Source: Candidatus Absconditabacterales bacterium
GTDB taxonomy: Bacteria > Patescibacteriota > Gracilibacteria > Absconditabacterales > Absconditicoccaceae
NCBI GenBank assembly: GCA_025057375.1
Contig: JANWWO010000009.1
Span: 1-64,000 of the forward strand
Direction of reading: 5' to 3'
Length of the DNA: 64,000 nt
Shown here: piece after piece, positions 43,935 to 54,463 of the stretch
Layout of the letters: every line of letters begins with the position of its first letter
How positions within the stretch are numbered: position 1 is the stretch's first letter
The notes under the pieces: model-generated
The model's input: the letters and a program-made list of their open reading frames with translations, nothing else
Databases searched by the model: none
What the model was told of the DNA's origin: nothing
Translations under genes and position numbers: made by a program

Positions 43935-44309
43935 ATGAGAGCTTTGTTGATATGAATCATAGGCATTATCACACGGTCAATAATACCTGTCCTATGATTC
44001 AAATACAATATCTTGGTCCCTCCCAATCAAGGAGAACAAGACTATCAAGGACCCCCTCAGGGCTTGTCAAGAATTTCTGGACAAGAAGATGATATATATA
44101 TTATCATTGATTTTATCAATCAGCATCTTGTTTTTTTTATTGCTGTTGTGGCCTTTCTTGCAGTCTTGTATACAGGCTATAAATTTATTACCCAAGGACC
44201 TGACGAAAGTGTGCAAGCAGGAAAAAACCTTCTCACCTGATTAGGGATTGCAGTTTTTATCGCTGTTTTTTCATATGCATTTGTCAGGCTCGTCACAAAT
44301 TTGATCTAG
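43935..44309 (+). CDS. Pilin-like membrane protein (T4SS_pilin family-like)
   Basis: A 124-residue protein with an N-terminal hydrophobic segment, a Pro/Gln-rich linker and two helices (about 62-80 and 97-120). The helices flank the loop YKFITQGPDESVQAGKNL (about 79-96). This glycine, acidic residue and Ala-Lys loop between two helices closely follows the T4SS_pilin pattern found in CPR genomes. Three or four Gly codons are TGA. It shares layout with the 20846-21328 product. A pilus subunit role is inference from the pattern only; other parts of a type IV secretion system are not in the window. Confidence 0.78.
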
Positions 44310-44315
44310 CACGTC

Positions 44316-44343
44316 TTGCAATACTACAAAAAATGTGTATATT
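44316..44343 (+). promoter_or_regulatory. Predicted promoter of miaA
   Basis: TTGCAA and TATATT are separated by 16 nt, starting seven bases after the stop of the pilin-like gene. The predicted start site near 44350 lies about 20 nt before ATG 44370. Confidence 0.6.
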
Positions 44344-44369
44344 TTCCATATTTTACTCTCACCAACACC

Positions 44370-45335
44370 ATGATTCCTTATGCATTTGGTGACGTCCTTC
44401 ATCATTGTGAACTCTTTTGCAAAAATAATCCGAAAGGAAGTATCATTATCCGAGGAACAACAGCAAGTGGCAAATCACAGTTGGCAATCGACCTATCACA
44501 AATCCTCCCCTTACGTATTATCTCTGCTGACTCAAGACAAATTTTTCGTTGAATGGATATTGGTACAGACAAAGTGTCAAAAGAGATAAGAGAAAAAATT
44601 CCTCACTGACAAATTGACATCGTCAACCCTGACCAATCATATACTGCCTGACAGTGGCATATCGATAGCAAAGCATTAATGCATACAGCACGAACATCTC
44701 AAAACATCCCGCTTATTGTGTGATGAACCGGTCTATATATTGACACCATCTACAAAAACTTCCTTATGCCTGAAGTTGAACCCAATGAAGAACTCAGACA
44801 GGAACTATACAAAAAAGAAGAAGCAACACCATGAGTGCTCCATCGTCTCCTGCAAGATGTCGATCCAGAGAGTGCAAAAGCAATTCATCCTCGTTCACTA
44901 AGGTATATCATCAGAGCATTAGAAATTTTTTATGCAACAGGACAACCCAAATCACATCTTGCTGTCATGCAATGACCCGATCACCCTATTCTGATGATTT
45001 GACTACGAAGAGCTCAAGGAGATAATGATAGTAGAATTCACGCAAGAGTCATTCGTATGCTCGAATTGTGACTGATTGAAGAAACCAAAAAACTACGCTC
45101 TCTTTGATATGGAGATACCCTACAATCAATGCAGGGAATCTGATATCGTGAAACATGACTCTATCTCAACTGACATATTTCCTATGATGAGTTGATCCAA
45201 TCGATCTCATCGAGAACACGTCTGTATGCCAAAAGACAAAGAACACGACTCAGAAGATATATCGATGATAGCATAACTCGTCCCTTTGGAGACCGTGTGA
45301 CATATCGTATCTACACCATGAGTGGTGAAATATAG
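44370..45335 (+). CDS. miaA: tRNA dimethylallyltransferase
   Basis: Adds dimethylallyl to A37 of tRNAs reading UNN codons, making the substrate of MiaB (encoded at 32.7-34.2 kb). The 321-residue protein has the P-loop [11 protein letters not shown] (about 29-39), the [16 protein letters not shown] motif (about 53-68), IVGGTGLYID (about 117-126), [13 protein letters not shown] (about 188-200) and a C-terminal [11 protein letters not shown] basic motif. Both glycines of VGGTG and that of FRGMDIGT include TGA codons. It has its own promoter just after the pilin-like pair. Confidence 0.95.
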
Positions 45336-45482
45336 TCGTCTCTCTTCGGAACACGTCATCGAAAAAACCTCTTTAAACCAAGATACGAGTATATTACTCT
45401 TGCAATTGCACTCCTATATGAATCTATCTCTTCGTCTCACTCTATCGCTTGTCAGATAACGAATTTTATTTTTACTCACACT

Positions 45483-46703
45483 ATGATTCTTGTGCATTGC
45501 CGATGGATGCCTGGATGAGGGCGTGATGTAGCAATTTCTCTCCTTCGTACTGCAATCAAACAAGGACATCATCCCCAAAAAATCTATACGCTTTTTTCTG
45601 ATGCATCATCAGTCGCGATTGATAATCACACAATCCCTATTATCACTCCATGGTGATCATGGCGAAACGCTTTTTTTGTGGGATCTCCCAAGACTCCCAA
45701 AGATCATAGACTATGGTTTTTTCTTACTCCACTTCTTCTCCTATGGATATCACTGCGCCTTCGCACTGAGCAATCCACGACTATCCTTATCTCATCCTTT
45801 GCTGTCACCAAAAACATCTGGCTGTGGAAAAAACACCGTCGATATATCTATCTCCATTCTGCCAATCAGTATGTTTGGTCACATTATAAAGAATACAGCT
45901 CGATACTTACAGGATGGAAACGTCGATTATTTATTTTCTGAACTCCAATATTTCGTTTCCGAGATAAATATACCAATACATGACCTCAAACACCACGAAC
46001 TCTCTGCATGGCGAATAGTCCAGACACCAAGCGACGAGCATCCAAACTCTATCGTCGATCATCAATCACAGTTGTTTTGCCTGAAGTCTCATCGTTATAT
46101 ACCAATCGATCAGGACAAAGATCACATGACATCATAACACATGCCATATCACTCGATCACCCTATCAAATACACACATTGTCATCCTGCCATCCCTTCGT
46201 CCTGGTATGGGAAATATATGGTCGTCGTAGGAAGAGTATCTCGAATTATTAGACATCAAGATATAATCCTCAGAGTATGCCAAAAATGTGGAATTCCTCT
46301 TGTTATTGTAGGACATTGACCTGACTATACCAAAACAGTTGCAATGGCACAGGCAACAACACGTTGTCTCGGACGATGCGATCACGAAACGATACTTCCG
46401 ATCATCCTCCATGCCAAATGACTTATCAATCTTGCATATGAAAGTTTTGGGCTCAATATGATGGAGGCATTACTACTTGGGACTCCTGTCCTCGCAAGAG
46501 ATTGTGGCAATGCTCCATATATGATTGATCATGTATCCGGAGTCTTAGTTTCCGATCTCACTGACGAATCATTAACAATATGAATGGATCGCTTTTTGTC
46601 TACTCGTTTTTATCATGAAGAAATCAGTTTCCGTGCCAAACAACGATACAATCGTTATCTGACAACCTGAAAAGTCAACCTTTCAGATTCGCTTAGCGAA
46701 TAA
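45483..46703 (+). CDS. GT4-family glycosyltransferase
   Basis: A 406-residue glycosyltransferase with GT-B fold. The N-domain begins ILVHCRWMPGGGRDVAISLL (about 2-21), the glycine loop being partly TGA-encoded. The C-domain has a VVVGRVSRIIRHQDIILRV segment (about 249-267) and the EX7E motif in YESFGLNMMEALLLGTPVLA (about 319-338). An inverted repeat TTCGC/GCGAA lies over the stop codon and may act in termination. It is a second, unlinked GT4 enzyme besides the one at 6.8 kb. Acceptor and donor are unknown; envelope glycan synthesis is likely. Confidence 0.9.
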
Positions 46704-46730
46704 GAGCTTCTTTTATCTTTTTTTCTTGTG

Positions 46731-46985
46731 ATGGAATTTATTCGTCTTCGAACACCGCATTCCTGAAGGGTCATCAAAAAATTGACAATAGAACTCATCA
46801 ATAGACATCCGCAAGCAGTAGTTTTTACTTATAAAAATTGCAATTACTACCACGCTACATGACCCAAAACAATACAAAAATCCCTATGATCAATCATCGA
46901 CATAGGACTACCAGGGGGAATACCAGAAAATTTTTTTCATCTTTGTCAAAACATTTTTTGAGATAAAATCTTTTTCATTAGGTAA
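46731..46985 (+). CDS. Small basic protein of unknown function
   Basis: An 84-residue basic protein with no recognised family. It reads MEFIRLRTPHSGRVIKKLT at the start and has a YKNCNYYHATG stretch with Cys/His/Tyr in the middle. Six TGA-Gly codons keep the frame open. The start follows a T-rich tract (CTTTTTTTCTTGTG), typical for this genome. An equally long open frame exists on the opposite strand, so the call is moderate. It follows the glycosyltransferase by 27 bp. Confidence 0.45.
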
Positions 46986-47144
46986 AACCTATCATTTATC
47001 ACATCAAAGAAACATCAAAAATATCTTGCATTTCGAAAAAAAAACCATACAAGCAGTCCGAGCGTCGAGCATAATGCTGCTGTTTCCATCAGTGCATATA
47101 TGTATTCTATCGATGTGTTTTTTTTTATTTTTTTATTTATAATT

Positions 47145-47468
47145 ATGGTAATCAAATCTCTTCTTACAATTTCTACGCTGCTTGTTCTTGCTGGTTGTTC
47201 ATTGGGACCCAAAGCTCCTGAAACTACTCCTGAAACGACACCAGAAACTACTACAACTGAAACTACAACTGAAGAAGTAATGCCTACTGATGAAGCAACG
47301 ATGGAAGCTCCTGCAATTGAAGAAACAATGCCAGAAGTAATCGTTGAAGAAGTAGTAACTGGTGATGTAGCAACTGGCGAAACAGCAACTGATGATGCAG
47401 TAACTGGAGAAACAGCAAATGGGACTGGGACAGTTAATGTCGAAATTGTTCCAAATCCAGAATACTAA
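47145..47468 (+). CDS. Thr/Glu-rich lipoprotein
   Basis: A 107-residue lipoprotein. The signal ends in the lipobox LVLAGC (Cys about residue 18), so the mature N-terminus would be lipidated and anchored outside the cytoplasmic membrane. The mature part is a low-complexity repeat of Pro, Glu and Thr (TTPETTPETT) followed by Val/Glu/Thr/Gly-Asp repeats (VVTGDVATGETATDDAV), probably an extended surface chain. It has no Cys other than the lipid anchor. None of about seven glycines uses TGA. The start at 47145 directly precedes the signal sequence; an earlier ATG at 47100 is less suitable. Confidence 0.84.
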   Translation: MVIKSLLTISTLLVLAGCSLGPKAPETTPETTPETTTTETTTEEVMPTDEATMEAPAIEETMPEVIVEEVVTGDVATGETATDDAVTGETANGTGTVNVEIVPNPEY

Positions 47469-47773
47469 TTACATCACGGATGTACGACAAAATCAAGGTT
47501 ATTCCCCTTGGTTTTTTTTGTACAAAAAAAATTGATCGTAGAAATATCGTTTCTTATCATCACCATCGTTATGCTATAAAATATCATACGAAACGATGTG
47601 ACGACTGTGCTGTATCTTATCTGGAAGGATTCAACCACAATAGTCGTATCATTCGAGTCTTGTAACTTTCCCCCGACTAATTCAGCGTAATAAACGAAAG
47701 GAGAATAGTGAAACAAAAAACTCCTACCCACTCAGTCGTCTCAATCATTTCTAGTCTATATCATACCACTATC
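47469..47773. other. Convergent intergenic region after the lipoprotein gene
   Basis: About 305 bp between the lipoprotein gene and the stop of the cysteine desulfurase gene. It contains the terminator at 47494-47519. Short overlapping frames on both strands are not supported. Confidence 0.6.
47494..47519 (+). terminator. Terminator of the lipoprotein gene
   Basis: CAAGG pairs with CCTTG around a 7-nt loop, followed by G and a run of eight T residues. Confidence 0.75.
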
Positions 47774-48988
47774 CTAGAGACAGTAGCATGTACAAAACGC
47801 ATCCATCCTTTCCCAAAAACACTGTATATCATCAGGAGTTGTATATATCCCACAACTGACTCTCACTGTACCCTCAGGAAGTCACAAAAAATGCATCAAT
47901 GGATATGCACAATGCCCTCATCCTCTCACACACACCCCAGCATCTCACAATCGTTGGGTCACTGCCCTCAATCCAAGACCTGTTTTTTGTGTCAATCATG
48001 CACATGAAAACGAATAAACAGGACAATGATTCGTTCCTGATGGAAGAGCGTGAATCATGGGTCATCGCTTGTCCACAAACTGTTGCTGCATTGTCATCAT
48101 AACAGTATCAAGACTATGTTCGTATTCACGCATCGCAGCAATTCATCATCATGCAAGACAATACTCCAAGCTTGCTCCCAATGATACAATGCTTTCAAGA
48201 TTCGGCGTTCCTGGCTCTCGTCATGCTGTTCACGATTTTCTCACAAATCCATCAGTCCTCACATCCTCCACTATACCTCCCCCACCATGACGAGGGATAC
48301 AACGATCACGAAGGGAAGGATCAAGTCGCCCTATTCAACATCACGTCAATGCATATGCTTTGTGGCTCGTTGCAAAGCACGCATCATATGAAGCATCTGC
48401 ACAATCTCGATGAGCAAACGTCTGCGACATATCGAGTACAAGTAGGGTCTTTTGATCGAGAGACTGACGCAAACGATAGGTGTCTACCACCATACCTGTC
48501 ACGTTTGATGCATGCGAACAGACAAACAAATCACAGGGATTACGAACTAATCGATCATAATCAGGATCTCCTCACTCATCCAATGGACAATAATCAAGAA
48601 CAAAATGATAGTGTTGCTGAGCAAGGTAAAGAGGCACAATCGTCGCATGATGATCCCATATTCCTACACAAACACGGCGAATACCAGGCATAGCAACAAG
48701 AGCGTCGATTATCCACTGTGCAAGTGTCGTCCCTGAAGGACCAAAGACAATATCACGTTCATGCTTACCAAGCCATTGAGCACAGAGTTTTTTAGTGTGC
48801 TGATACAATTGCTCAGAACGAAATGCCGCATCATAATCTCCTCTATGAATATTACTATAATCATGGGCAAGATAATGACTGACTGCATTGATAACCGCCT
48901 GAGGTTTTTGAGTACTTGCTGCACTATCAAGATAAACTAGACTAGGATTATGAACAAAAAAAGGGAAATCATCACGAGAAAACACCAT
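47774..48988 (-). CDS. sufS: Cysteine desulfurase (SufS/CsdA type)
   Basis: PLP enzyme that takes sulfur from cysteine for Fe-S clusters and thio-modified tRNA (MiaB needs such clusters). The 404-residue protein starts with LVYLDSAASTQKPQAV (about 19-34). The PLP lysine lies in TSHKAYALTGCGIG (about 206-219). The persulfide Cys lies in GVCVRGGHCAYPLM (about 363-376), where the family consensus is RTGHHCA. TGA-Gly codons include those of LTGCGIG and RGGHC. ATG 48988 is used; an upstream TTG would add five residues. No SufU/IscU gene is adjacent. Confidence 0.92.
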
Positions 48989-49061
48989 CCAATAAATAAT
49001 CAAATAAAATCATCACGACAATGATAGTAGCTGTTTTTTGAGAGGATTCAAGAGAAAACAC

Positions 49062-49089
49062 TTGCATTAAAAAGAAAAATAACTATGGT
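49062..49089 (+). promoter_or_regulatory. Predicted promoter of the 49.1 kb gene
   Basis: TTGCAT and TATGGT are separated by 16 nt. The -10 box overlaps the in-frame ATG at 49085, so transcription would start after it; this is why ATG 49121 is chosen as the start. Confidence 0.5.
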
Positions 49090-49120
49090 ACAAAGATACT
49101 TTTACTTACTTCTTGACCGT

Positions 49121-50002
49121 ATGAATATCTGAGTCCATTCTTTTGATTCTACTGAACATGAATCATTGTACGAATCTCTCCCATCTACCCATATTATTGT
49201 GGATGAACAGACAGCTGATGGGAAACAGTCCTGGATCACTGCAGGCTGACGTGCCGACACACTTCTTACCCTTTTCCCATGATTCATCGTTGTTGTGATC
49301 TTGAGACATCGCAGTCTCCATGATATCAACTGGGACAATGCAGACCTCACTCGCCTCATCGTCTGGGATCTGTCAGCCTGATGCGACCATGTCCACCAAA
49401 AACATAGCCACTGACCATATCCCTTCCCACCATTCTGATCATCTCTCTGTCCTAATTCATGGACCCAATGGCAACACTATCAGCGAGTGCCATCTACCTA
49501 TATCTGGCTTCCCAAGACAGATCCGATACCAGATAACACCATGCGTCATCTTGATGCATTTCATCAAACAACCCAAAAACCTACTGATCATCCTCTCATC
49601 ACACTTATCTGTCCACCAAGTCTAGTCACTCACTTTGCCCCCTTGATCCAATGGTGAAAAGAAGGATGAATCTCCATCTCGATCCTCTCAAGTAGCAATC
49701 TCTTACCAACAATCTTATCAGAACCAACAATTGATGCCTTGTATGCATCTGGTCGTATCTGGCTCTGTTGCGACTGGATGTATGCCACTGAACGATTCAC
49801 TCACCGAGAGGCTCTCATCAGCTGACTATGATTTTCGTACTCAGTCATACATCCTCAGCGAGACGCTATTCGCTCGTTTGATTTTTGGGAAGCCTATCAT
49901 GAAATCTACAATCACGACCGTCTCATCGCCGAAATAGCCAATCATGACACTCGACAACAAGCACTAGAACGTGAACAATCTAGTAACGACGATGAACGAT
50001 AA
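49121..50002 (+). CDS. Soluble protein of unknown function
   Basis: A 293-residue protein (305 if ATG 49085 is used) that I cannot assign. Hydrophobic strands alternate with helices: FIVVVILRH near 50, LIVWDLSAG near 75, LITLICPP near 160 and ISISILSSSN near 180. This could be a Rossmann-like alpha/beta fold. A segment rich in Trp, Pro and Ser lies at about 90-120. The C-terminus is a charged helix (HDTRQQALEREQSS). There is no signal peptide. About 11 TGA-Gly codons occur. It is divergent from the cysteine desulfurase gene and convergent with rplK. Confidence 0.72.
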
Positions 50003-50014
50003 TAACAATAAACA

Positions 50015-50045
50015 CTAAAAAGTTATCCGTCAACCAACGGATAAC
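50015..50045 (-). terminator. Terminator of rplK
   Basis: A perfect 9-bp stem (GTTATCCGT with ACGGATAAC) with a 6-nt loop. On the minus strand it is followed by TTTTTAG, so it ends the rplK transcript. Confidence 0.8.
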
Positions 50046-50081
50046 CATAGGAAATTGGGAATACTAGAAATACAAAGAATA

Positions 50082-50522
50082 TTAGACAATATCAACTCAC
50101 ATATTTCTGCATGTACCCATCACGGACTTCATCATCGATTCTATGTTATCAGTATTCATATCTCCTGCTTTGAGCTGAGCAATAGTACGAATATCGTCTT
50201 TTGTTAGTTTTCCAATTTTTTTCTTATTTGGTTCTCATGACCCAAGTTTTTGGTTAAGCTTCCATAAGATAAGTGTTGATGTCACCTTCCCCCCAATTTC
50301 GATAGTAAAGGTTCTATCGACAAAAATAGAAAGTTTGACTTTGACTTTGATATCTGCTCATGCAAATTCTTGCATAATGGGCATTGTCATTGCGTTAAAG
50401 TCTTTGATGAACATTCAGATATTGACTCAGTTTGCTCATAACATTGGTCACAAAGGTGGTGCTGGCTGAGCTTTTCACGCTACTACTTCAAGATACAAAA
50501 TTTTTTGGAGTTTTGCTGCCAT
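50082..50522 (-). CDS. rplK: Ribosomal protein uL11
   Basis: Large-subunit protein of the GTPase-associated centre that binds 23S rRNA helices 43/44. The 146-residue product shows the N-terminal signature [29 protein letters not shown] (quoted by its parts: [25 protein letters not shown]). It also has the RTFTIEIGGK strand region and a C-terminal rRNA-binding domain starting near KIGKLTKDDI. Seven of its glycines are TGA codons, showing that even a ribosomal protein uses the recoded codon freely. rplA, nusG and secE, usual neighbours, are absent; the gene stands alone before a terminator. Confidence 0.97.
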
Positions 50523-50870
50523 ACGAATACGAAACAAAAAATAAAAAATATAGATATAGGTTGTGGATCGATCCACACACTCATAGACTAAAAAGCGTCA
50601 TAGGAAGTTGGAGAGAAGCCACAATGTGGACAAACATCACTGTGCACCACACAGTCCTCTATTTTTTATAGTGATTTCTTCGTGTTTTGCAAGTGTTTTT
50701 TGGTATTTTTGGACCTAATACTACAGACTATACATTCTTTTGCGATCCAATCACCTACTTTGTCTTGCTATTTTCCTCAAAAACGATATATCAACAATGA
50801 TCATACCCTCGTTCCTACACGTTCTTTGATGATTGTCAGTTGTTCTTTTTTTTATTCTTCTCTTCCTCCA
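50523..50870. other. Divergent intergenic region between rplK and rseP
   Basis: About 348 bp. It must contain the promoters of both genes. A short minus-strand frame at 50588-50665 contains a zinc-knuckle-like CPHCG, but lies behind an in-frame TAA and is not called. An in-frame ATG at 50829 could extend rseP by 14 residues. Confidence 0.5.
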
Positions 50871-52067
50871 ATGTTGTTTTTCTCACTTCTCTGATGAATT
50901 GCCTGATTTATGTTTTTGGTCCTCATTCACGAACTTGGACACTTTTTGGCTGCAAAATGGCGTGGTGTCAAGGTCTTAGAATTTGGCATGGGGATACCTC
51001 CTCGTCTCTTCAGGATGCGACAAGACAAATCAGGCACTGAGTATACACTCAATGCCATTCCTCTTGGGTGATTTGTCAGACTCAAAGGAGAAGACCCGAA
51101 AAATCCGGATGACTTCAACGCTCCAGATTCCTTTATGTCAGCATCATTTGTCTCCAAAACGATTGTTTTGCTTGCTGGTATTATTGTCAATATATTTTTT
51201 TGATGGCTTGCCTTGACGATAGTCTTTTTTGTCTGATCTACACCACTCTTTGTCCTCCCAGACAACGCAATGCCTAGTCATGTTCATAGCTACGTCTATC
51301 CAAGCATCGGGATGCTACGTGATGAATGACGAATTACCGGCGAAGTCGAAACACCATGAGCTTTGATTAGGGAAGTCTTGTCTGGCGGTTTGGCTGCAAG
51401 CGGAGGCTTGATGTCTGGAGACTTGATAACCAAGATTGACGACCACCCAGTCACCTCACTATCTCTCCAACGTATTCTTGCCTGACGTATTGGTCAATCA
51501 TTTGTGGTGCACTACGAAAGAAACAATACTTCCTGACAGATAACGATGTCCTGCCCTCCTGATCATTGTCTCCTCGGAATCATGATTGACTCCACACCAC
51601 TTCCTGATTTCACAATTCGCTTTGGATTGGGACGTGCGATGGTTGAGGCTGGGCGTGAGATTCGTAACCAATTTGTTATGACGGTTGGCGTATTATGACA
51701 ACTCTTCACCAATCTCTTTACCTTCCAAAAAGAAGAACTCAAAGAGGATGTCGAAAAACTTTCCTGACCCGTCGGAGCGATGAGAATCTTTGTGATGATT
51801 GGAGAGCTGTGAAATGTCAGCCAATTTGTCCAATTTCTTGCATTGATTTCTCTTGCATTGGGGATTTTTAATCTCTTGCCTATTCCTGCCTTGGATGGAG
51901 GAAGACTGCTTGGTGTCATAATCCAATCCTGACTTCGTCTTACAAAAGAAAAATATTTTACTATCGAAGGCTACATCAATTTTTTCTTTTTTGTCCTCTT
52001 AATGGGACTAGGGATTTGGTTAATTTTTAAAGATTTGGCGAGATTTTGGGGTGTAACATTGTGGTAG
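50871..52067 (+). CDS. rseP: RseP-type site-2 intramembrane metalloprotease
   Basis: Cleaves transmembrane segments, releasing regulators or removing signal-peptide remnants. The 398-residue protein has helix one ending in the zinc motif HELGH (residues 19-23), the NAIPLGGFVRL segment (about 62-72), a PDZ domain (about 155-240, with SGGLAASGGLMSGD) and the second active-site motif PALDGGRL (about 338-345) before the last helices. Glycines at several conserved positions are TGA. ATG 50871 gives a typical short N-terminus. The anti-sigma or other substrate is not in the window. It is followed by ychF after 114 bp. Confidence 0.95.
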
Positions 52068-52181
52068 GAGCACATCACACTGATCACAACAACTGAGTCT
52101 CTGTCGTCTCGTCCATACACTATCATTGTAACGACCACTATCATCGTTCCATCGCTGATCCTCTTTACTTTCCTTATTTTC

Positions 52182-53279
52182 ATGAAAATCTGAATTGTGT
52201 GACTCCCCAACGTTGGGAAATCGACTCTTTTTAATGCATTGACCAATACCTATGCCGCAGATGCAGCGAATTTCCCTTTTTGTACCATCGAGCCCAATGT
52301 CGGCGTAGTAGAGGTTCGTGATCCGCGTTTGTATGAGCTCGCACGTCAATCACAGTCAGCCAAGATTATTCCCGCAACTATAGATTTTGTCGATATCGCC
52401 TGATTGGTCAAGGGTGCATCACAAGGACAAGGGATGGGAAACGCTTTTTTGGGGAATATCAAAAATGTCGATGCAATCGTCCATGTCGTCAGACATTTTG
52501 CTGATGAAAGAATTATCCATGTCAATGGTCGTGTGGATGCCCGTGCTGATGCAGAGACGATTTGTACTGAACTGATGCTTGCAGATCTCGACCAAGTTGA
52601 GAAAAAAATCTGACAATTGACACCAAAAGCAAAAAGTGGTGATGCAACAATCAAAAAAAACCTTAGCTGCCTAACACAAATCAAAGAGCATCTCACCAAT
52701 GGCATCTGGTTGCACGATATCCTATCAACATTGGATGAGGACGATAGATCTTTTATCAATACTTTGCATCTCTTAAGCGCCAAACCAATGATTTATGCAA
52801 TCAATGTGTGATTGGATGATTTGCCTCGCCATAAAGAAATCAAAGCACAGTATGATGAACAGTTGGGGACGTGTTGTATCGTCTGCGCAGCACTGGAAGC
52901 AGAGATGATTGGTATGCAGGCAGATGAGAAGCAGAGCTTTGTCCTGGATGCGGTAGGAGATACGACAGCTCCACTCCCAACGCTCGACACCTTGATAGCA
53001 ACAGCATTTGATGCGGTAGGATTGATGTATTATTTCACGACGTGACCTCAAGAAACAAGGGCGTGGACGATCCCCAAATGATCCTCCGCACCCAAAGCTG
53101 CCGGCAAAATCCATCAAGATTTTGAAAAAAAGTTTATTAGAGCAGAAGTTATTGCGTATAGCGATTTGGCACACTATGGCTCATGGACCAAAGCAAAAGA
53201 GGCAGGAAAATTGCGCATAGAAGGCAAAGAGTATATTGTACAGGATGGCGATGTGATGTATTTTAGGATTGGAGGGTAG
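52182..53279 (+). CDS. ychF: Ribosome-binding GTPase/ATPase YchF
   Basis: OBG-family P-loop protein that binds ribosomes and prefers ATP. The 365-residue length matches the family. It shows G1 GLPNVGKST (residues 7-15), the switch region [11 protein letters not shown] (about 34-44), G3 [17 protein letters not shown] (about 70-86), an AINV element in place of NKxD as in YchF, and the C-terminal TGS-like domain with RAWTIPKG and [12 protein letters not shown]. Glycines in GIVGLP, IAGLVKG and IPKGS are TGA. ATG 52182 starts the first strand. It is in the same direction as rseP, holA and rsmE. Confidence 0.96.
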
Positions 53280-53430
53280 GAAAACACCCAATCATTGATA
53301 GAAGGCACCAAACATCACACTCTCACTAACGGCCACGACACAGACATCACACACCATCCTCTCCATACACAACCCAAGCATCATATCGATCGCAAACTCA
53401 CCAGCATTTTTATCGTTTTCATACTTGATT

Positions 53431-54417
53431 ATGCTTTTTGTCCTCACATGAACAGAAGAGTTTTTGATCTCACTCAAACTCCAAACATGGAAAGATCAAT
53501 TTTGAACCAAATATGGCAGTGATGCGATCTGTTCGTGGACCTTTGGTGAGGATGATGTCTCCTGGCTTGCTCAAGAATTGGGGTCAGTCGGTCTTTTTTT
53601 CGAAAAAAAAATGCTCATTATCCATGGCTTCCCCTATCCTCCCAAAACACGTGAATCAGCACTCCAAATGAGTGACGATGTTCTTGGGCTCATCACACAA
53701 TACCACGCAGACCCTGCTATTATGCTCGTTCTTGTTGCTCCCTCACCGGACAAAAGAACCAAAGCCTACAAAGATATAGAACTACTCACCAAAACGCAGG
53801 GAAAAATGGAAAAATTTGAGGGGAAAAATGAAAGAGAACGGGATATATGGCTCCAAGAATTTCCTGGCGGTCGCGTGATGACACCGACCCAAAGAAAACA
53901 GCTCATCGAATGGACCGGCATGGATGCATGACGTATGTACAACGAACTCATGAAGCGAAAAACAGCAACTGACCTGTGATTATATGACCAATGGACCACT
54001 CTTATCTATCGTGATTTTCACGCAACAGTGTTTGTTTTTTTGGATGCGTTGGGAGGAGAAAAAGAGCAAGCCATGAAGCTTTTTGGAGAATTACGTACGC
54101 AACATGAATGGACCGTAGATGGAACAATGATGACAATGGGAGGATTTTTGTGGGGACAAAAAGTGATGCTCCTTGTTGCACTTGCTCATGAACAATGATT
54201 GGACAAAGAGCAAACCAAAGACGCAACAGGACTTCATCCTTTTGTCATCGCAAAAACAGCAAGCACGATAAAAAAACGCTGACTGACAAGTACTCGTCTT
54301 GTAGACACATATGAAGCAATACTCGACGCAGATTATCAATACAAAACAGGATGACTCTCTCCCTCACTTCTGTGGACAACAATCCAAGGCATCTACGAAT
54401 GATTATATACCCAATAA
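53431..54417 (+). CDS. holA: DNA polymerase III delta subunit
   Basis: The delta subunit opens the sliding clamp in the clamp-loader complex. The 328-residue protein starts MLFVLTGTEEFLIS, the usual non-hydrolysing AAA N-terminus. It has the GSVGLFFEKKMLIIHG strand-turn (about 50-65), the polar WLQEFPGGR segment, and a C-terminal helical collar domain (from about 215) with MMTMGGFLWGQKVMLL. Sequence conservation in this family is low, so the call rests on overall pattern and length. Eight TGA-Gly codons are present. ATG 53431 lies 151 bp after ychF; rsmE follows 46 bp later. Confidence 0.85.
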
Positions 54418-54463
54418 AATCTCTTGGGTCCAATGTTCACTGTTTTATTTTTGTATCATGGGT

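Noticed and set aside
46731-47090. Minus-strand frame opposite the 84-residue protein gene
   Set aside because: Open with TGA = Gly, but the + strand frame has the U-rich leader and better codon use.
47480-47665. Small + strand frame after the lipoprotein gene
   Set aside because: It runs through a hairpin and T-run that look like the lipoprotein terminator, and its composition is poor.
50588-50665. Short minus-strand frame with CPHCG, considered as ribosomal protein bL32 or bL33
   Set aside because: It sits behind an in-frame TAA, has only one full Cys pair and no start; too little to call a gene.
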